Assembly: GCA_007570915.1 (NCBI GenBank)
Contig: RKSK01000174.1
Span: forward strand, 1 to 6,851
Origin: Cenarchaeum sp.
Lineage (GTDB): Archaea; Thermoproteota; Nitrososphaeria; Nitrososphaerales; Nitrosopumilaceae
DNA: 6,851 nucleotides
Direction of reading: 5' to 3'
This document shows positions 1 through 5,583 of this stretch, piece by piece. Below the pieces are notes generated by a model that searched no databases, was not told where the DNA came from, and worked only from the letters and a program-made list of their open reading frames with translations. A program made the translations under genes and the position numbers. Position 1 is the first letter of the stretch. Each line of letters begins with the position of its first letter.

Positions 1-686
1 TGTGCCAGCCGTGCTTTTGGAACTTTGACGCGCTCTTCACGCCGCAGGACCACCCCGCGCGCGAGATGCAGGACACGTTCTACCTCGAGGGGATGTCGCA
101 CACGCGCTTTGCGAGCGCGCAGGCGATCTCGGCCGTCTCGGCCGAGCACAAGGCGCACTGGGGGCCGGCGTGGTCGCCGGCCGAGTCGCGCCGCAGCGTG
201 CTGCGGACCCACACGACATGCGTGACGCTCCGCCACCTCGCCGATGCCCGCCCCGAGCGCGCGCGGGCATTTGCGCTGGGCAGCGTCTTTCGCAACGAAA
301 AGGTGAGCTACAAGCACCTCGTCGAGTTCAACCAGGTCGAGGGCGTCGTCGTGGGGCCTGACGCCACGCTGCGCGGGCTCATGGGGATACAGGCGGAGTT
401 TTACAGGCGCATGGGCATGGAGAGGGTGAAGTTCTGGCCAACGTTCTTTCCGTACACGGAGCCCTCCCTCCAGTCGATGGTCTACAGCGAGTCGCTGGGG
501 AAGTGGATAGAGCTCTTTGGGATGGGGATACTGCGGCCCGAGGTCACGCGCCCGCTGGGCATACGCGGGAGGGTCCTCGCGTGGGGCGGCGGGATTGAGA
601 GGATTGCGATGCTGCGCAGCGGCCTCTCTGACGTCCGCGAGCTCTATGCCAACAGGCTTGCGTGGCTGCGCGGGGGCGGGGCCTAG
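1..686 (+). CDS. pheS: Phenylalanyl-tRNA synthetase alpha subunit, C-terminal part
   Basis: Catalytic subunit of the (alpha-beta)2 enzyme that charges tRNA-Phe with phenylalanine in the cytoplasm. The gene is cut by the window edge. The frame starts at base 3 and is open through base 66, reading FDALFTPQDHPAREMQDTFY, so the ATG at 66 is internal. 227 residues are visible, about half of a typical archaeal PheS (recalled as roughly 460-500 residues). Class II motif 2 is visible at about 288-345 (FRNEK, then YKHLVEFNQVEG). The RTHTT stretch lies near 204-218. The WIELFGMGILRPEV block and motif 3 (GGGIERIAML, 585-614) follow. The C-terminus DVRELYANRLAWLR is typical. The TAG stop abuts the pheT start, so the two subunits are almost certainly co-transcribed and translationally coupled. 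Confidence 0.97.
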   Translation, partial: CQPCFWNFDALFTPQDHPAREMQDTFYLEGMSHTRFASAQAISAVSAEHKAHWGPAWSPAESRRSVLRTHTTCVTLRHLADARPERARAFALGSVFRNEKVSYKHLVEFNQVEGVVVGPDATLRGLMGIQAEFYRRMGMERVKFWPTFFPYTEPSLQSMVYSESLGKWIELFGMGILRPEVTRPLGIRGRVLAWGGGIERIAMLRSGLSDVRELYANRLAWLRGGGA

Positions 687-2396
687 TTGCCCGTCGTCGA
701 GGCCGAGATATCGAGCCTTGTGCGCCTCTCGGGCGTGAGGCGCGACGCGCTGCTGGAGACGCTCCCGCACCTGGGCCTTGACATCGAGTCCTCGGACTCG
801 CGGGGCGTCAGGGTCGAGTACAGCCCAAACAGGCCCGACTATGCGACCGAGTACGGCATAGCGCAGGGCCTGCGCGGGCTCGTCGGCGCCGAGGCCGGCT
901 CGCCGCGCCTCCCGCTGCAGAGGAGGGGCGCGTACTCGCTGCGGGCCGACAGGGCGCCGCGCGAGAGGCCGGTGATAACGGCGATCGCCGCGCGCGGGGG
1001 GGTCCTCGGCGAGCGCGGCGTGAGGCAGCTCGTCTCGATGCAGGAGGACCTGCACGCCGGCATCGGGCGCCGCCGCCGCGCCGCGTCGATCGGCCTCCAT
1101 AACATCGACGCGATGAGGTTCCCGCTGGAGTACGCCGGGGTCAGCCCCGAGGAGACGATGGCCCCGCTGGGCTCAAAGCGCGTGGCCGCGCTCTCGGAGG
1201 TGCTGGAGGCGACCGAGCAGGGGGCCGAGTACGGCCACCTCCTGGAAGGCGCCGAGCGCGTGCCGGCGCTCGCCGACGCGCAGGGCAAGATCGTCTCCTT
1301 CCCGCCGATCATAAACTCCTCGCGCACGGCGATAACGCCGGCGACGCGCGGCATACTCGCCGAGGTGACGGGCACGTCTCGCCGCCACGTCGAGGACGCG
1401 CTCTCCGTCGTGGCCGCGACGCTTGCGGCCGCGGGGTTTGGCCTCCACGAGGTGGGCGTGTCCGGCGGCGGCAACGCCACGCCGCGCCTCGAGCCGCGCC
1501 GCATGCAGGTCCGCGCCGAGCTCGTCTGCGAGACACTCGGCGTCTCGCTCTCGCCCAAGGAGATCGCCGACTGCATACGCAAGAGCCGCATCGACGCGAC
1601 GGCGTCGGGCAAAAAGATAGCGTGCTCGGTCCCGCGCCACCGCTTTGACATTATCGGCGAGATGGACCTCGTAGAGGAGGCGCTGCTCGGGCTGGGCCTG
1701 GGGGCCATGGGGCCCGAGCTCCCCGAGCAGGGCATGGCCGGCTCGGCGTCGCCAGAGTCGTCCGGCGTCTCCAGGGTCTCGGCCTGCATGGTGGGCCTGG
1801 GCCACACGGAGGTGGTCAACACGAGCCTAGTCGGCGAGCAGGTCCTGCACGGCCTGGCCGACGGGGAGGCGGCCTCGATGCCCGCAGTCGCCTCGCCCAA
1901 GAGCCGCGCGCACACGACGCTGCGCCCGTCGCTCGTGCCCGGCCTCCTTGACGTCCTCTCGCGCAACGTGCACGAGCCGTACCCGCAGCGCCTCTTTGAG
2001 GTGGGGACGGCCTTTGCGCGGGCCGAGCCCGTCGCCGAGCGCACCGTCCTCGCGGCGGCCAGCGCGCACTCTGCGGCGTCGTTCACGGAGGCAAAGTCCG
2101 CCGCCGCCGCGGTCCTGCGCCTCCTGGGCCACGAGATTGCCACGCGCGCGGCCCCGCACGCGGCGTACGCCGAGGGGCACTCGGCGGACATTGTGGCCGG
2201 CGGGCGCGCCGTAGGCACGATCGGCGACGTGGGCGCCGGGGCGCTGGCCCGCCTGCGCATACGCGAGCCAGTCGCGGCCTTTGAGATTGACCTCGGCCCG
2301 CTCTGGGCGCGGCCCGGCCCGCAGCCGAGAAAAAAGCGCGTCTACCGCAAGCGCGCAAGGGCCGGCCCGCGCGGCGCGCCGGCCACCAAGGGTTAA
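687..2396 (+). CDS. pheT: Phenylalanyl-tRNA synthetase beta subunit
   Basis: Beta subunit of PheRS, needed for tRNA-Phe binding and for editing of misacylated Tyr-tRNA. It is 569 residues, slightly long for the archaeal type. The TTG start directly after the pheS stop gives the expected N-terminus (MPVVEAEISSLVRLSG), so I prefer it. Visible landmarks: SPNRPDY (46-52); a B3/B4-like editing region around 95-260; a B5-like region around 272-340 with VPRHRFDI and DLVEE (315-331), the segment that binds Mg in the family; and a catalytic-like core around 350-537 with LRPSLVPGLL (412-421), RLFEVG (435-440) and AFEIDL (531-536). After the core come about 33 residues rich in Arg, Lys, Pro and Gly, which I do not regard as a normal part of the family. 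The pheS-pheT order and spacing indicate one operon. Confidence 0.96.
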   Translation: MPVVEAEISSLVRLSGVRRDALLETLPHLGLDIESSDSRGVRVEYSPNRPDYATEYGIAQGLRGLVGAEAGSPRLPLQRRGAYSLRADRAPRERPVITAIAARGGVLGERGVRQLVSMQEDLHAGIGRRRRAASIGLHNIDAMRFPLEYAGVSPEETMAPLGSKRVAALSEVLEATEQGAEYGHLLEGAERVPALADAQGKIVSFPPIINSSRTAITPATRGILAEVTGTSRRHVEDALSVVAATLAAAGFGLHEVGVSGGGNATPRLEPRRMQVRAELVCETLGVSLSPKEIADCIRKSRIDATASGKKIACSVPRHRFDIIGEMDLVEEALLGLGLGAMGPELPEQGMAGSASPESSGVSRVSACMVGLGHTEVVNTSLVGEQVLHGLADGEAASMPAVASPKSRAHTTLRPSLVPGLLDVLSRNVHEPYPQRLFEVGTAFARAEPVAERTVLAAASAHSAASFTEAKSAAAAVLRLLGHEIATRAAPHAAYAEGHSADIVAGGRAVGTIGDVGAGALARLRIREPVAAFEIDLGPLWARPGPQPRKKRVYRKRARAGPRGAPATKG

Positions 2397-2399
2397 TTA
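2393..2399 (+). promoter_or_regulatory. TATA-like box for the winged-helix gene, overlapping the pheT stop
   Basis: TTAATTA is an AT-only heptamer in otherwise GC-rich sequence. It overlaps the TAA stop of pheT. Its centre lies about 26 bases before 2422, three bases ahead of the TTG at 2425, which is the archaeal TATA-to-start spacing and implies a leaderless transcript. Position is the only evidence. Confidence 0.45.
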
Positions 2400-2424
2400 C
2401 ACGCCGCGCCGCGGCGGCGGGCCG

Positions 2425-2736
2425 TTGGAGCCGGACAGGGCCGCGCAGGAGGCGCTCGACGCGCTGCTGGACCCCGTGACGTCGGGGATCGTCTCGGAGC
2501 TCGAGGCCGGCCCGAGGACGCTGCGGCAGCTCTGCGAGTCCTCTGGCCTCGGGGCCGGCGAGGTCGAGTCGCGCCTCTCGCCGCTCTGCGCGGGGGGGCT
2601 CGTCGCGGCCTCCGGCGGGGGGCAGGACACGTCGTACTCTGCGGACGCCTCGCGCATCGACGAGGCCCTCTCGCGCTCTGGCCACTTTGACGGCGCGATC
2701 GACATGGTCACAAAGATGGACTCGTTCCTCAACTAG
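2425..2736 (+). CDS. Small winged helix-turn-helix protein (ArsR-like fold)
   Basis: A 103-residue protein whose residues 13-60 (LDPVTSGIVSELEAGPRTLR, then QLCESSGLGAGEVESRL and a GLV turn) fit the ArsR/MarR-type winged-helix pattern: first helix, 'L..L..GP.TL..L' and a recognition helix with 'V...L..L...GLV'. It is therefore probably a DNA-binding transcription factor, target unknown. The tail (YSADASRIDEALSRSGHFDG and on to FLN) could be a dimerisation helix. There is no Cys cluster for metal sensing; the two Cys (37 and 55) are isolated. The start is TTG at 2425: it is the only start codon in frame between the pheT stop and the domain, and it fits the TATA box at 2393. The frame extends further upstream inside pheT, but that part is Arg/Pro-rich shadow sequence. 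The stop overlaps the end of the convergent gene by 8 bases. Confidence 0.8.
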   Translation: MEPDRAAQEALDALLDPVTSGIVSELEAGPRTLRQLCESSGLGAGEVESRLSPLCAGGLVAASGGGQDTSYSADASRIDEALSRSGHFDGAIDMVTKMDSFLN

Positions 2737-3241
2737 CGCGCGCCCTGCGCACGGCGTACAGCACAACAGTGGCCGCCAGCGCGGCCATCCCGGCGACTAT
2801 GACGTACGAGCCGGCGCTGGCGTACACGAGAACCTCGTCGCCGGGAAGGTACCCGATCGCGGCGATCACCTCGGCGGTCGCCTCGCCGGCGTTCTCGACG
2901 ACTAGCGCGTGCCCGCCGGCGCCGGATATGGCAAAGCGCTCCTCGACGGAGGACGCGCCGCGGTGGGCCGCCTCGCCCCCCGCGAGCACGGCCGAGCCGC
3001 CCGGCCCCGTGACGCGGACCACAATGTCCACGCCGCCCCCGCCGACGTCGCGCACGGCGTACACGCCGCTAGCCGAGACGGCGGGGTCGAGGTCGGCGGC
3101 CACCGTGAGCGACTCGCCGGCGCCCAGCACGCCGGCGCCGGTCTGGAGGCCGGCGGTCGCCGCCTGCGTGCCGGCGTACGAGAGGGCGAGGCCGCCGACG
3201 AGGACGGCGCCGGAGACGGCTAGCAGCGCGGCTGGCCTCAT
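2729..3241 (-). CDS. Membrane-anchored protein with p24/GOLD-like beta domain
   Basis: A 170-residue protein with an N-terminal hydrophobic segment (residues 4-23, signal peptide or anchor), an extracytoplasmic domain (about 30-142), a C-terminal transmembrane helix (146-164) and a short basic tail (RRARAS). The domain alternates hydrophobic residues in a beta-rich way: GVYAVRDVGGGGVDIVVRV, then GPGG, then an ERFAISGAGGHALVVENAGE stretch. This resembles the 'v.v.i.dp.g ... F.f...g.Y.v...N' pattern of GOLD domains in emp24/p24 proteins, and the topology matches too, though the p24 coiled coil is missing. Function is unknown; a cell-surface or cargo-adaptor role would be inference. The ATG at 3241 places the hydrophobic segment at the N-terminus. 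The same frame extends to an ATG at 3364, but that adds a polar, Cys-containing leader that looks unreal. It converges with the winged-helix gene. Confidence 0.75.
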   Translation of the reverse strand: MRPAALLAVSGAVLVGGLALSYAGTQAATAGLQTGAGVLGAGESLTVAADLDPAVSASGVYAVRDVGGGGVDIVVRVTGPGGSAVLAGGEAAHRGASSVEERFAISGAGGHALVVENAGEATAEVIAAIGYLPGDEVLVYASAGSYVIVAGMAALAATVVLYAVRRARAS

Positions 3242-3265
3242 GCGCGCCGCGCCGCGTCGGCCACA

Positions 3266-3273
3266 GTTAAAGC
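3266..3273 (-). promoter_or_regulatory. TATA-like box for the GOLD-like gene
   Basis: On the minus strand the sequence reads GCTTTAAC at this position. Its centre is about 26-28 bases upstream of the ATG at 3241, so the transcript would be leaderless or nearly so. No ribosome-binding site is visible before that ATG, which agrees. A second AT-rich element on the same strand (CATATTAATC, about 3378-3387) could act as a distal promoter. Confidence 0.45.
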
Positions 3274-3335
3274 TTGTCTGAGCCGGGCAGACAGCGGCAC
3301 GCGGGTCATGCCGCAAAGGGGAGTTTGTGGGCACG

Positions 3336-3370
3336 GCAAGCTTCCCTTGCGCGCAAGCGCGCATGCTTGC
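3336..3370. repeat. Cluster of alternating GCAAG / CTTGC inverted half-sites
   Basis: GCAAG occurs at 3336-3340 and 3353-3357, and its complement CTTGC at 3346-3350 and 3366-3370, giving four alternating half-sites in 35 bases. CTTGCGCGCAAG (3346-3357) is a perfect 12-base palindrome and GCAAGC...GCTTGC (3353-3370) a further hairpin. It lies between two minus-strand genes, so it could be a terminator hairpin after the 202-residue gene or an operator for the GOLD-like gene. There is no T-run on either strand beside it, which argues against a classical terminator. Confidence 0.5.
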
Positions 3371-3417
3371 ACCCGGTGATTAATATGGGCGCGCCTGAGT
3401 GCCATGGCTCGACCCGT

Positions 3418-4026
3418 TCACACTGCCGTGATTGACCCAATCATGTGGACATGCAGGAACACGGCAAGCGCGGTTATGTTGGCAATTCCCGCAAAAAGTG
3501 ACCATTGCCCAAAGACGACAAACAAGCCCACAAACCGGTTGTTTCTCTGGAGATCGCGCATTCTGTAAATGTATGCCCTGTACATCTCGTACACGTCTTC
3601 CTTGGCCATGCTCACGCACCTGTCAAGAACCTCGTCATCAATGCCGCCTTTACCGTCTCCGCTTCTGGTAAAGTTTCCATACTTAAACAGGTGTGAGGTT
3701 TTGAATATCCCTAGGGCTATGGCGGCAAACAGCATTGCGGCTAGCATTGCCCCAAGCCCTGCTGATCCCAGGGATAGCGCGGGTATGAGGGCTATGACCA
3801 GCTCTTTGTCAATTTCAGCAACATTGGCAAGATCCACGCCGTACACCTCGGCGATTCCGATCGTGCCCACGACCATCGCCGCAATCACAAGTGCGCTGGT
3901 GTGGAGAATTCCACGCGCCTTCCCATACAGGCTATCTGATCCCCAGTGGTCTGCGCACACGCCCCGCCATAGCATGTCGCCCACAAACGCCCTCCCGTTC
4001 TCGCTGTGCGCGGATTTGTCGTCCAT
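3418..4026 (-). CDS. Hypothetical multi-helix membrane protein
   Basis: A 202-residue protein I do not recognise. Residues 1-35 are polar. A hydrophobic helix covers about 39-63. A second hydrophobic region (75-108, 34 residues) is one long helix or a hairpin. A cytoplasm-like charged helical stretch (130-164, with KEDVYEMYRAYIYRMRDLQR) precedes a last hydrophobic helix (165-192). The order polar start, D...GKARGIL, two helices, charged helix and final helix is loosely like small membrane effector families such as DUF5706 (PycTM) or SLATT, but no diagnostic residues establish this. The ATG at 4026 lies 2 bases after the stop of the upstream 75-residue gene, so the two are probably translationally coupled; an in-frame ATG at 4071 would overlap that gene. 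GC content is clearly lower than around it (for example 50% in 3481-3540), which suggests foreign origin. The opposite-strand frames are Ser/Pro/Arg-rich and look like shadows. Confidence 0.75.
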   Translation of the reverse strand: MDDKSAHSENGRAFVGDMLWRGVCADHWGSDSLYGKARGILHTSALVIAAMVVGTIGIAEVYGVDLANVAEIDKELVIALIPALSLGSAGLGAMLAAMLFAAIALGIFKTSHLFKYGNFTRSGDGKGGIDDEVLDRCVSMAKEDVYEMYRAYIYRMRDLQRNNRFVGLFVVFGQWSLFAGIANITALAVFLHVHMIGSITAV

Positions 4027-4028
4027 GG

Positions 4029-4256
4029 CTAATAGTACCCCCAATGGCCGCGCTCGCGCACGTCCGGGCACCCGTCGTCATTATTGGAACCATACGGGCC
4101 GCCAAACGTGAGCTTTCTAGTCCACGCTATGTTCTCACCGTCACCATCTACAGAATCCCTCTTGGCTGCCTCGGCTACCCTGGGGTCGACATAGTCGATC
4201 GCGCTGCCCGAGAGCCTCCTCCAAATGACACCTACCGCGTTGCGCAGGCTGGCCAT
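4029..4256 (-). CDS. Small hypothetical protein, first gene of low-GC cassette
   Basis: A 75-residue, soluble-looking, charged protein that I do not recognise. The N-terminal 15 residues (MASLRNAVGVIWRRL) could form an amphipathic helix. The middle is Asp/Arg-rich, and the end (GGPYGSNNDDGC to HWGYY) is rich in Gly, Asn and aromatics. The ATG at 4256 is the only start codon in the frame, which closes upstream at 4320. A good Shine-Dalgarno-like run (GGGGAGGGG on the minus strand, ending 7 bases before the ATG) supports it. Its TAG stop is 2 bases before the ATG of the membrane-protein gene, so the pair reads as one operon. It could be an interaction partner or regulator of the membrane protein; that is inference from spacing only. 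Confidence 0.6.
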   Translation of the reverse strand: MASLRNAVGVIWRRLSGSAIDYVDPRVAEAAKRDSVDGDGENIAWTRKLTFGGPYGSNNDDGCPDVRERGHWGYY

Positions 4257-4263
4257 GCCTATT

Positions 4264-4272
4264 CCCCTCCCC
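4264..4272 (-). promoter_or_regulatory. Shine-Dalgarno-like run before the 75-residue gene
   Basis: The minus strand reads GGGGAGGGG seven bases before the ATG at 4256. Ribosome-binding sites are not evident before the other genes here, so this gene probably has a real 5' leader. A GATATAG element (about 4391-4397, minus strand) could be its TATA box and would give a leader of about 110 bases. Confidence 0.45.
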
Positions 4273-4489
4273 GACTGCGGCGTCCGTGCCTTTCCGCGCC
4301 GCGGGAATCCGCGCGGGATCTAGCAGAGCCTGCCCTGCCCCTTGCCTCGCATGTTGCGTGCCTCATTGGGCGCGCCCGCGGCCGGCGCCCTATATCAACT
4401 ATGGGCCCACGCCCGTTGGCGCCGCGCCTGTCGTTATGCAGGCCGACCGCCTCGCCGCCACGATCGACGCCTGCCTCCCCGCCCACCCA

Positions 4490-4527
4490 AAAGTTAGCCT
4501 GGGTTAAAAAAGTTAGACTGGGCTAAA
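4490..4527 (+). repeat. Tandem 19-base repeat, candidate operator of the oxidase operon
   Basis: Two head-to-tail copies, AAAGTTAGCCTGGGTTAAA (4490-4508) and AAAGTTAGACTGGGCTAAA (4509-4527), match at 17 of 19 positions. Combining them gives a near-palindromic core TTAGCC-TG-GGCTAA, as expected for a dimeric regulator binding twice. The second copy ends 3 bases before the TATA-like box, covering the BRE position, so a bound protein would touch the basal transcription factors. The regulator is not identified; a metal-responsive factor would fit the downstream genes. Confidence 0.65.
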
Positions 4528-4529
4528 TC

Positions 4530-4536
4530 TTTAATA
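4530..4536 (+). promoter_or_regulatory. TATA box of the multicopper oxidase operon
   Basis: TTTAATA is centred at 4533. The expected transcript start, about 26 bases on, falls at 4559, two bases before the ATG at 4561, so the mRNA would be leaderless. The bases between are C-rich and hold no Shine-Dalgarno sequence, in agreement. A second AT run (TTAAAAAA, 4504-4511) inside the repeat is a less well-placed alternative. Confidence 0.6.
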
Positions 4537-4560
4537 CGCTCCACCCCACGCGCGGCCCCG

Positions 4561-5583
4561 ATGGCAAGGCTGACGCGCCCCACGGCGATGGCCGCATGCG
4601 TTGCGGCGATCGCGGCCATGGGGGCCGCGCTGCTCGTCCCGCAGGCCGACACGGAGCCCGAGGAGCGGGTCTTCGTGACGCACACGGGGGCAGTCGTGAG
4701 GACCACCGGCGAGGTACTCGACCCCCTCTACACGTCATCGGACGTCGAGTTTGACCCCATGGAGTACCTTCGCGAGTTCCACGGCGGGAGGGTCTCGGCG
4801 CTGCCCGACGGCCGCACGCTGCGCGAGTTCACGATCGTGGCCGAGGACGACAGGGTCATGGAGATATCGCCGGGCGTGTTCTACAACGTGTGGACGTACA
4901 ACGGGACGGTCCCGGGGCCGACGATACGCGCGACGGAGGGCGACGTAGTGCGGATATACTTTGTCAACAACGGCTCCAAGGAGCACACGATCCACTTTCA
5001 CGGGATACACCCCGCCGGGATGGACGGCGTGTTTGAGCCCGTGGGCCGCGGCGGGGGGACGTTCACGTACGAGTTCGAGGCCGCGCCGGCCGGCGTCCAC
5101 CCGTACCACTGCCACATCATGCCGCTCGAGGAGCACATTATCCACGGCCTCTATGGCGCGTTCATCGTGGATCCCGCCGAGCCGCGCGAGGAGGCCGACG
5201 AGATGGTCATGGTCCTCAACGGCTTTGACACGGACTTTGACTCGGAGAACAACTTTTACGCCGCCAACACGGTGCCGTTCTACTACCAGCACCACCCGAT
5301 AGAGATCGGCCTGGGCGAGCTGGTGCGCATCTATGTCCTGAACATGGTCGAGTTTGACCCCATCAACAACTTTCACCTGCACGGCAACCTCTACGACTAT
5401 TACCCGACGGGGACGCACAGGGTGCCGTCGGCGTACACGGACATGATAACGCTCTCGCAGACGGAGAGGGGGATAATGGAGTTCAGCTATGACTATCCGG
5501 GGCGCTACATGTTCCACGCGCACAAGGTCGAGTTTTCAGAAAAGGGGTGGTCGGGGATATTCCTCGTCGGAGATGGCAAGTGA
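4561..5583 (+). CDS. Two-domain multicopper oxidase, secreted
   Basis: A 340-residue copper oxidase. An N-terminal hydrophobic segment (about 9-26) followed by PQADTEPEE looks like a Sec signal peptide or anchor, so it acts outside the membrane. Two cupredoxin domains follow (about 85-205 and 215-338). Four HxH motifs, H145/H147, H183/H185, H272/H274 and H319/H321, supply the eight His of a trinuclear copper cluster. This marks a laccase-like two-domain oxidase, not a plain NirK nitrite reductase. Type 1 copper ligands by position are H142, C184 and H192 in domain 1. The axial Met of NirK aligns with L197 (HGLYGAFIV against GMNGAIMV). Domain 2 has HAH where a type 1 site would need HCH, so only domain 1 carries one (so-called type C). 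Such enzymes work as trimers with clusters between subunits. The substrate is unknown: Cu(I), another metal or a nitrogen compound. It overlaps the ZIP gene by 11 bases, suggesting a joint metal role. Confidence 0.93.
   Translation: MARLTRPTAMAACVAAIAAMGAALLVPQADTEPEERVFVTHTGAVVRTTGEVLDPLYTSSDVEFDPMEYLREFHGGRVSALPDGRTLREFTIVAEDDRVMEISPGVFYNVWTYNGTVPGPTIRATEGDVVRIYFVNNGSKEHTIHFHGIHPAGMDGVFEPVGRGGGTFTYEFEAAPAGVHPYHCHIMPLEEHIIHGLYGAFIVDPAEPREEADEMVMVLNGFDTDFDSENNFYAANTVPFYYQHHPIEIGLGELVRIYVLNMVEFDPINNFHLHGNLYDYYPTGTHRVPSAYTDMITLSQTERGIMEFSYDYPGRYMFHAHKVEFSEKGWSGIFLVGDGK

Larger units (their letters stand above)
4257..4560. other. Divergent intergenic region between cassette and oxidase operon
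   Basis: These 304 bases separate the leftward cassette from the rightward oxidase operon, so both 5' control regions must lie here. It contains a perfect 10-base palindrome GGGCGCGCCC (4368-4377), an AT island TATATCAACTATGG (4391-4404) in GC-rich surroundings, the tandem 19-base repeat and the oxidase TATA box. Frames open through it on both strands (for example minus 4259-4486 and plus 4286-4507) are Arg/Pro/Gly-rich with no domain-like pattern, so I do not call genes in it. No tRNA is visible. Confidence 0.6.

Noticed and set aside
839..2260. Long minus-strand open frame (473 codons) opposite pheT
   Set aside because: Ser/Arg/Ala/Pro-rich with no domain pattern. It is the expected by-product of GC-rich codons in pheT, which is clearly the real gene.
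4257..4489. tRNA, CRISPR or insertion-sequence remains in the divergent gap
   Set aside because: No T-loop GGTTCGAATCC-like sequence, no spaced identical repeats, no paired terminal inverted repeats and no transposase-like frame were found.
4436..4507. 23-codon plus-strand frame (ATG at 4436) ending in the operator repeat, as a leader peptide
   Set aside because: Its stop falls inside the tandem repeat and before the oxidase promoter, with no ribosome-binding site and no attenuator structure.
3569..4526. Plus-strand open frames 3569-4111 and 3891-4526
   Set aside because: They run antisense to the two cassette genes. Their Ser/Pro/Arg composition is unlike a folded protein, whereas the minus frames have coherent helices, tight spacing and a ribosome-binding site.
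4735..5523. Minus-strand open frame (262 codons) opposite the oxidase gene
   Set aside because: Val/Arg/His-rich mirror of the oxidase coding strand, with no recognisable motif.
4561..5583. Calling the oxidase a NirK nitrite reductase
   Set aside because: NirK has only the type 1 and type 2 coppers. Here four full HxH motifs predict a trinuclear cluster, so two-domain multicopper oxidase is safer.
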